Shown here: piece after piece, positions 47,600-52,986 of the stretch
Numbering within the stretch: the stretch's first letter is position 1
Layout of the letters: every line of letters begins with the position of its first letter
Assembly (NCBI GenBank): GCA_903970165.1
Contig: CAJCHZ010000003.1
Span: 1-52,986, forward strand
Origin: Betaproteobacteria bacterium
GTDB taxonomy: Bacteria; Acidobacteriota; Terriglobia; Acidiferrales; UBA7541
Direction: 5' to 3'
DNA length: 52,986 nucleotides
Translations under genes and position numbers: made by a program
Notes under the pieces: model-generated
The model's input: only the letters and a program-made list of their open reading frames with translations
Databases searched by the model: none
What the model was told of the DNA's origin: nothing

Positions 47600-50305
47600 T
47601 CACTCATACCGCAATGCCACCATCGGATCGACTTTCGTTGCCCGCCGCGCCGGGATGTAACACGCCAGAAGCGCAATTATCATCAGCACAACAGCAACAG
47701 TTCCCAATGTCAGCGGGTCATACGCGGTCACTCCAAACAGCAACCCGGCCATCAACCGCGTCAATGCCAATGCAGCGACAATTCCAATCGCCACGCCCGC
47801 CAGGGTCATTTTCGCCCCTTGGCTCAGCACCATTTCGAGCACGTCTCGACGCTGTGCCCCCAGCGCCAAACGAATTCCAATTTCCCGTCTGCGCTGCGAC
47901 ACGATGAACGAAATCACGCCATAAATCCCGATGATCCCCAGTGCCAGCGCCATTGCCCCGGCAATCCCCAGCATCACCAGCGTGAATGAAGTTCGCGCCA
48001 CGGACTTTGCGTAAACATCCTCCATCGTCCGCACAGACGCCAGCGGCAAGCTCGAATTCACCGACCACACCGCCTGCCGCACTTCGTTCAAAAATGAGGC
48101 GCTTCCGGCGCGATCGCTCCGTATTACGAACGTCACACTCCGTTGCGCATCCAGGGAGACTGGCGCTTCCAACTGATATTTCATGCCCATCAAAGTGGGC
48201 CAATATACGGTTTCGGGGGCTATCTCTTGCACGCCGTTCTCGCGAACATCCTGTACCACGCCGATCACCTCGCTCCACGGCCGGGAATCAAATTCGCGAA
48301 TGCGTTTCCCCACCGCCGCTCTTGGCGTGCCCCACAGCTCTCGCGCCAGGTTTTCGGAGACCAATACCACAGGCCGAGCTCCGTAAACCTCAGTCCAGGT
48401 CATCTCGCGCCCTGCGACTAGTCTCGCACCAGAGGTCTGGAAGAATCCCGGCGAAACGTCCTTGAAGTAGCGCAGCGGCGGAATTACGTCCGGATCATAT
48501 TTCACGCCCTCCAGGAAAATACAATCCCATCCGGCGCCAAATCCTTCCATGGGCATCTCGCTCGCGAATGCCGCCGATTTCACTCCCGGAATTGCGGACA
48601 ATTTATCGAGAATTGCCTGTTGCGTGCGCGTGACCTGTTCGGGTTTCGCGATCAATAGATCCGGAATGGAAATTCGCATTACTTGCAAGTGCAGCGCGTC
48701 AGTGAATCCCAAATCCACGGTTCGCAACGCCGCGAACGTTCGAATCATCAAGCCCGCACTCACGAGCAACACCAGGGCCATGGCCACCTGCCCCACGACC
48801 AGCAAATTTCGCGCCCGATGCCTTTCCCGGCTCACGCTGATCGTCCGTCCGCCGCTTCGCAGTTCCAGCGTCGTCCGCGGCCCCGCATACTTGAACGCCG
48901 GAATCAATCCAAACAGCAGCCCGGACAGCACGGAAATCGCAAACGCAAAGATCAATGTTCGTCCACCGATCGCAATTTCGCTCAGCCGCGGCAAATTCGC
49001 CGGCCCGAACGCCACGAGGGCGCGCACGCCGGCATACGCCAAACCGACTCCAATCATTCCTCCCATCACTCCCAGCATCACGCTTTCCACCAGTAGCCCA
49101 CTCACGATGCGCTGCCAGCCAGCGCCCAGCGCCGCGCGCACCGCCAGCTCCTGCTGCCGCGACTCCACGCGCACCAGCAGCAGATTCGTCACGTTCGCGC
49201 AGGCAATCAGCATCACCAGCCCGATCGTTCCCATCACCACCCACAGCACCTCGCTGACATTCCCAATCACTTCCGCCTTCAGCGGCCGGATCATGGGAGT
49301 AATCTTCCACGTCTCGTAGATATGAGGATTGGTTCCCGGCCCGTTCGAAAACGAATCCATCCAGATCGGCAGCATGCGCGTGATGTCCGCGTTGGCCTGC
49401 GCGATGGTCGCTCCCGGTTTCAACCTGGCAATGCCGTGAAGCCCGAATCCAGCCAGAATCTGTTGTGCGCGATCGAACTTGAATGCCTCGATCAAATCGA
49501 AATCCGTATCTACAAACCGGAACCCTTTCGGCATCACGCCCACAATCTGCAGCGGCTGCGAATCCACTTGAATGTTCTTTCCAATCATCGTCCGATCGCC
49601 GGCAAACCGCCGCTGCCAATATCCATAGCTCAGCATTACGCGCGACGGCCCGCGTGGTTCCTGATCCTCCGCGGAAAGCCAACGCCCGGCTTCCGGTGCC
49701 ACCCGGAGGGCCTCCAGCACGCCGTTGCTCACAGTCACCACCCGCACCTGTTCCGGCTCCGCCACCCCCGTCACGCTCGCGGCCCCCGTATCCCACACTC
49801 CGATCGACGAAAATGTCCGGTTATTCTCCGAATACGCGAAGTACATCGAGGGCGAAAGCAGGAGCCCGTTTTGAAAATCCGCAAGTCCGGCGGCTCCGGG
49901 CGCCACCTGGTGCAAGAAAACCAATTCCTGCGACGTTGGATAATTCAGCGGCCTGAGGAGCACGCTATTTACCACGCTGAATACCGCCGCATTCGCGCCA
50001 ATGCCAATCGCAATCGTCAACAAACCAACTACCGTGAAAACGGGATTACTCCGCAGCATCCGCAAGCCGTACCGCACATCCATTAGAAAGTTTTCCAACG
50101 ACAGCCAGCGCCAAACATCGCGCCCGTCTTCTTCCATTAGAGTCAGGTTGCCAAATTCCCGCCGCGCCGCCGCCTCAGCTTCTTTCTTCGGCATCCCGTC
50201 CGCCATCAACTGCTCCGTCTTCTCTTCGATATGCGCGTGAATCTCCTCCGACAATTCGCCGTAAATTTTTCGCCGCGAAAACAAACTTCTTCTCAACCAG
50301 CTCAT
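47600..50305 (-). CDS. ADOP-family ABC transporter permease (MacB/FtsX-like)
   Basis: The 901-residue protein starts with the short 'permease prefix' domain (LRRSLFSRRKIYGELSEEI, then EAEAAARREFGN), then the first membrane helix and MacB-like periplasmic core (from RYGLRMLRSNPVFTVVGLLT), a central set of helices (GTIGLVMLIACANVTNLLLV), a second core and final helices (GLLFGVTAYDPLT, ending KVDPMVALRYE). It has no ATPase domain; family members must borrow one. ADOP proteins are greatly expanded in Acidobacteriota and nearly always follow a padR gene, as here: padR overlaps its start by four bases. The substrate is unknown. Confidence 0.95.
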   Translation of the reverse strand: MSWLRRSLFSRRKIYGELSEEIHAHIEEKTEQLMADGMPKKEAEAAARREFGNLTLMEEDGRDVWRWLSLENFLMDVRYGLRMLRSNPVFTVVGLLTIAIGIGANAAVFSVVNSVLLRPLNYPTSQELVFLHQVAPGAAGLADFQNGLLLSPSMYFAYSENNRTFSSIGVWDTGAASVTGVAEPEQVRVVTVSNGVLEALRVAPEAGRWLSAEDQEPRGPSRVMLSYGYWQRRFAGDRTMIGKNIQVDSQPLQIVGVMPKGFRFVDTDFDLIEAFKFDRAQQILAGFGLHGIARLKPGATIAQANADITRMLPIWMDSFSNGPGTNPHIYETWKITPMIRPLKAEVIGNVSEVLWVVMGTIGLVMLIACANVTNLLLVRVESRQQELAVRAALGAGWQRIVSGLLVESVMLGVMGGMIGVGLAYAGVRALVAFGPANLPRLSEIAIGGRTLIFAFAISVLSGLLFGLIPAFKYAGPRTTLELRSGGRTISVSRERHRARNLLVVGQVAMALVLLVSAGLMIRTFAALRTVDLGFTDALHLQVMRISIPDLLIAKPEQVTRTQQAILDKLSAIPGVKSAAFASEMPMEGFGAGWDCIFLEGVKYDPDVIPPLRYFKDVSPGFFQTSGARLVAGREMTWTEVYGARPVVLVSENLARELWGTPRAAVGKRIREFDSRPWSEVIGVVQDVRENGVQEIAPETVYWPTLMGMKYQLEAPVSLDAQRSVTFVIRSDRAGSASFLNEVRQAVWSVNSSLPLASVRTMEDVYAKSVARTSFTLVMLGIAGAMALALGIIGIYGVISFIVSQRRREIGIRLALGAQRRDVLEMVLSQGAKMTLAGVAIGIVAALALTRLMAGLLFGVTAYDPLTLGTVAVVLMIIALLACYIPARRATKVDPMVALRYE

Positions 50306-50643
50306 GATTCCTCCGGCGACAAAACCCGCGTAATTCCCTCAAGCATCCGCTCGAACCTCGAAACCTCCCGCTCCAGGTGTTTCGCACCCGCCGCGGTCAG
50401 CTTGTAAATCCTCACGCGCCGGTTTGTTGACGACACGCCCCACTCTGCCTTTACCAGCTCTTCCTTCAACAATCTCTGTAGCGCGGGATACAGTGACCCC
50501 TCTTCAATTTGCAGCAGATCATCCGAATTCCGCTTGATATGCTGCACCAGCGCATACCCGTGCAGCGGCTGCCGCTTCAAAGTCCGCAGAATCATCATCT
50601 CCAGGGCGCCCGGGAACAGATCCCGTTGCTTCTCTTTAGACAT
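50302..50643 (-). CDS. PadR-family transcriptional regulator
   Basis: The 113-residue protein has the PadR winged helix: LFPGALEMMILRTL, PLHGYALVQHI, LLQIEEGSLYPALQRLLKEELV, WGVSSTNRRVRIYKLT and a short C-terminal helix for dimerisation. It likely represses its own operon and releases DNA when a ligand binds. Its stop and the permease start overlap (ATGA). An operator-like inverted repeat lies 37 bases before its ATG. Confidence 0.93.
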   Translation of the reverse strand: MSKEKQRDLFPGALEMMILRTLKRQPLHGYALVQHIKRNSDDLLQIEEGSLYPALQRLLKEELVKAEWGVSSTNRRVRIYKLTAAGAKHLEREVSRFERMLEGITRVLSPEES

Positions 50644-50666
50644 TTCTCGACGACCCTCTCCACCAT

Positions 50667-50699
50667 AGACTAGTCTGCTCTAGGTATAGACGAACCTAG
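50667..50699. promoter_or_regulatory. Operator-like inverted repeats upstream of padR
   Basis: CTAGGT (50680-50685) and ACCTAG (50694-50699) form a dyad with an 8-base spacer, the usual geometry of PadR sites. Next to it AGACTAGTCT (50667-50676) is a perfect 10-bp palindrome. The arms share the CTAG core. Confidence 0.55.
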
Positions 50700-50820
50700 C
50701 CTCCCCTTTGTTCCCTGTCAAATCTTCTTTCTTGGGCCTTGGAGTGCGGGAGTCTTGCTCCCCTCACGAACCGAAGCATGGACAATACGAGGCTCCTGGA
50801 TTCACGGGAAAAGTGGTAGC

Positions 50821-51276
50821 ATGCGCTCCATCGTGATTCGCTTCCTCAATCGCCTTACCGGCAGCGCTGCCCCGGTTCAGAATCTGGGCTTAGGCAATCT
50901 CGAATTGGAATTGATGGAGATTCTCTGGTCTCGCGGAGAAAGCAGCGTTCGCGACGTCGTCCCCAGGCTCAGCCGCCCCTTGGCCTACACCACGGTCATG
51001 ACCACTCTCGATCGCCTCTTCAAAAAGGGCTTTCTCGGCCGCCACAAATTGGATCGCGCCTTCGTCTACGTGCCCAACTTTTCCCGCTCGGAATGGGAAC
51101 GCAAGCAAGCGGAAAATCTGGTTTCAGGCTTTCTCTCCGGCCCCAGACCTTCGCGCGAACTTCTTCTCTCGTGTTTGCTGGATGTAGTTGGCGAGCACGA
51201 CGCCAGGCTCCTCGATGAGTTGGAAAAGAAAATACGCAGTCGGCGAAAAGAAATCTCCCGGCAGGGGCAGCCATGA
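50821..51276 (+). CDS. BlaI/MecI-family transcriptional repressor
   Basis: The 151-residue protein has the winged-helix BlaI pattern: LGNLELELMEILWSRGESSV, SRPLAYTTVMTTLDRLFKKG, then a dimerisation tail (LVSGFLSGPRPSRELLLSCL). BlaI proteins bind dyad operators as dimers and are removed by proteolysis triggered by a BlaR1-type membrane peptidase, which is the next gene (ATGA overlap). In Acidobacteriota such pairs are frequent and usually not linked to beta-lactamase. ATG 50821 is favoured; the frame extends to 50755 but without family sequence. Confidence 0.92.
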   Translation: MRSIVIRFLNRLTGSAAPVQNLGLGNLELELMEILWSRGESSVRDVVPRLSRPLAYTTVMTTLDRLFKKGFLGRHKLDRAFVYVPNFSRSEWERKQAENLVSGFLSGPRPSRELLLSCLLDVVGEHDARLLDELEKKIRSRRKEISRQGQP

Positions 51277-52259
51277 TGCTCCCTTATCTTTTCAGGCTTC
51301 TGTGCCTTTGCTTTGCATCCTTCTTCTTGTTGAATGCTTTGCTCAGTTCCCTAATCCGACTCACCAGCAAAACCGCCATCCGTTTCGCGGAGACAAAGCC
51401 ACCCGACTCTGCCGCCCGCTTTCTCTTTGCTTTGCGTTTGCTTCCCTTCGCGTTGTCTACTCTTTTCGTTATTGTTCTTTGCGTTCCCAGCTATCTCTGG
51501 CTCGAACCTTCCAACACCGGTGAAGAAGTAGGCTGGGTCTGCTCCTCCTTGGGGTTTCTCGGTGCCCTGATCTGCTCCCTGTCCATCTTGCGCATCGCGC
51601 GCGCCCTGCTGGCCTCCTGGCGTCACAATCGGCTTTGTGCGTCCTTGGGTTTCGAAACGCACCTCCCAGGGGATTCTGCACCGGTCGTCGTTATCGAAAA
51701 CGAAGCTCCCCTTCTCGCCGTGTCCGGTTTGCTTCATCCTCGCCTGCTCATTTCTCGCGGTGTTGTCCGCGCGCTTTCCGCTGAAGAACTCGAAGTCGCT
51801 TTCCGCCACGAACACGCTCACCACGCTTCCCGCGACAATGCCAAACGTCTGCTCATCCTCTTGGCCCCGGATACCATTCCCTTCCTGCCAATGCTGCGAA
51901 CTCTCGAATGTAACTGGTCGAAATTCACGGAGTGGGCTGCGGACGATCAAGCCACCGAAGGGAACTCCCTGCGCGCGCTTTCTCTGGCCGCCGCGCTGGT
52001 TCGTGTAGCTCGCATGGACGCCGGGCCACGTGTGCCTGCTCTGGCCACCTCGCTTCTCAGCGGCGACCGCGACCTCGAAGCCCGCATTGCCCGTTTACTG
52101 GTACCCAATCCGCTACGTTTCGCGGCGACCGATCCACCTGATTCTGACTTGCGCTTCCGTGGCGCCGCTCTTTTGGTAGCCGCCGTCCTGGCCGCCATGG
52201 TGCTCGCGCCTTCCACCCTCTCTGCGGTCCACAGCCTTCTGGAAAGATTCATTCACTAG
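51273..52259 (+). CDS. BlaR1-type M56 membrane metallopeptidase without a sensor domain
   Basis: The 328-residue protein has N-terminal membrane helices (LFRLLCLCFASFFLLNALLS, LLPFALSTLFVIVLCVPSYLW, LGFLGALICSLSILRIA), the zinc motif HEHAHH (HExxH type) in FRHEHAHHASRDN, WAADDQA downstream with a likely third ligand, and a final helix before the C-terminus. There is no penicillin-binding sensor domain as in true BlaR1, so the signal it reads is unknown. It likely cleaves the BlaI-type repressor encoded upstream. Confidence 0.9.
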   Translation: MMLPYLFRLLCLCFASFFLLNALLSSLIRLTSKTAIRFAETKPPDSAARFLFALRLLPFALSTLFVIVLCVPSYLWLEPSNTGEEVGWVCSSLGFLGALICSLSILRIARALLASWRHNRLCASLGFETHLPGDSAPVVVIENEAPLLAVSGLLHPRLLISRGVVRALSAEELEVAFRHEHAHHASRDNAKRLLILLAPDTIPFLPMLRTLECNWSKFTEWAADDQATEGNSLRALSLAAALVRVARMDAGPRVPALATSLLSGDRDLEARIARLLVPNPLRFAATDPPDSDLRFRGAALLVAAVLAAMVLAPSTLSAVHSLLERFIH

Positions 52260-52344
52260 TCCAGGCTTTGAAAGTCACGTCATGTGCCTGCCGGGGCACA
52301 GTATGCTGCCCACTGCCCGGCAACCGATTCAACGATAGGACTAT

Positions 52345-52360
52345 CTACGACGTGTGGTAG
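52345..52360. promoter_or_regulatory. BlaI-type operator-like dyad before the receptor gene
   Basis: CTACGAC-GT-GTGGTAG is a 16-base imperfect palindrome (six of seven positions match) with the TAC...GTA half-sites of BlaI-family operators. It lies 34 bases before ATG 52395 and 85 bases after the M56 gene. Confidence 0.55.
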
Positions 52361-52394
52361 TAGACCTACGGCTCCCAGTAGCCTATCGCTCCCC

Positions 52395-52959
52395 ATGAGA
52401 AACCTTTATAGACGGAAGAAAAAGCCCCTTGCGCGGGGTGTTGTCCTCTTATCGATTCTGCTGTTGCCCTGGGCCTTGCTGGCACAAAATCCGCGCGGCG
52501 CTCTCCGCGGGACTGTTCAGGACGTCAGCGGGGGGCGCATTGCCGCCGCAAAAGTTGTCGTGCAGGCCAGGGAATCCACTCTCCAGCGCGAAGCCACCAC
52601 CGACGATCGCGGCGAATTTCGCATTGAAGATCTTATTCCCGGGATTTACCACGTCACGGCGAACGCCAACGGTTTCAGAGCAGTCAGCTCCGATGCAAAC
52701 GTTACCATCAGCACGGTGCGCGACATCACCGTCACCATGACCCCGGCCTCCGTCCAGCAGAGCGTTACCGTGCAGGGGCAGGTCGCCTCCATCACAACCG
52801 AGCCCGTCAACACAGCGAGCGCCGTTCAGCAGGCCGCGATTTCCGCGCATGATCTGATCACCATCCCGCTGCCAGCCCGTAGTTTTGCCAACATCGCTTA
52901 CCTGGCTCCGGGAACTGAGCCTGTCGAACCTTCCGATCCCACCAAAGCGCGCATCACCG
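52395..52959 (+). CDS. N-terminal part of a TonB-dependent receptor / Oar-like protein with carboxypeptidase-regulatory domain
   Basis: From ATG 52395 there is a signal peptide (ARGVVLLSILLLPWALLAQ) and a carboxypeptidase-regulatory beta-sandwich: GALRGTVQDVSGGRIAAAKV, REATTDDRGEFRIEDLIPGIY, VTANANGFR, then VQGQVASITTEP and the start of a plug-like region (LPARSFANIAYLAPGTEP). This is the start of the ~1000-residue Oar-like outer-membrane receptors abundant in Acidobacteriota, which take up large substrates with TonB. It is cut by the contig end; everything after codon ~188 is adapter. A BlaI-type dyad sits just upstream. Confidence 0.88.
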
Positions 52960-52986
52960 AGATCGGAAGAGCACACGTCTGAACTC
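52960..52986 (+). other. Illumina TruSeq adapter sequence, not genomic
   Basis: The last 27 bases begin AGATCGGAAGAGCACACGTC and continue exactly as the standard TruSeq read-1 adapter. The apparent last residues of the receptor frame and its stop codon at 52979-52981 come from the adapter. The biological sequence ends at about 52959. Confidence 0.97.

Overview
The window looks like a chromosomal segment of an uncultured member of the Acidobacteriota, probably close to Terriglobia. It contains gene types typical of that phylum: a VWFA-related acidobacterial-type protein, an ADOP-type ABC permease paired with PadR, a Ser/Thr kinase fused to a TolB_N-like region and TPRs, BlaI/M56 next to an Oar-like carboxypeptidase-regulatory/TonB-receptor gene, and several secreted beta-propeller and amidohydrolase genes. 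Coding density is high and the genes are GC-rich. I see no rRNA, tRNA, IS element or CRISPR array. The placement rests on gene content only.

Layout. Positions 1-2790: a VOC protein cut by the left edge, a SpoIIE-type phosphatase split by a frameshift at a T7 tract, and a decayed brnT-brnA toxin-antitoxin locus. Positions 2797-16399: replication core, with a propeller lipoprotein, a palindrome-rich candidate origin, dnaA, a small opposite-strand gene, a second DnaA-box region, dnaN, a large Ser/Thr kinase, gyrB, a small ORF and gyrA. Positions 16473-32356: accessory exported and metabolic genes (lactonase, M14 peptidase, ABM monooxygenase, VWA protein, LOG protein, two related tiny secreted proteins, zinc ribbon, TonB, a three-domain ACP/AMP-ligase/acyltransferase, pentapeptide protein, amidohydrolase, an unknown exported protein). 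Positions 32380-38111, minus strand: purD, bactofilin, parB, parA, a cluster of eight parS sites, rsmG, CPBP protease. Positions 38241-40591: selD and a YdjM-like membrane protein. Positions 40678-43951, minus strand: the rpmH-rnpA-yidD-yidC-jag operon. Positions 44140 to the end: methyltransferase, S9 peptidase, ADOP permease with PadR, BlaI with an M56 peptidase, and the start of a TonB-dependent receptor.

How they work together. Replication initiation (dnaA, dnaN, gyrase) and segregation (parABS, bactofilin) lie within 33 kb. The rpmH/rsmG half of the classic origin neighbourhood points towards dnaA instead of away from it, which suggests an ancient rearrangement. The right end is a regulatory module: PadR with its own operator-like repeat controls a permease, and BlaI/M56 has an operator-like dyad just before the receptor gene.

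The last 27 bases (52960-52986) match the Illumina TruSeq adapter and are not genomic, so the last residues of the receptor ORF are artefactual. No single locus stands out as a wholly new system. The best leads are the three-domain lipid enzyme, the pair of small secreted proteins, the palindrome array before dnaA, the in-phase slippery heptamer in the SpoIIE gene, and the BlaI-type operator before the receptor.
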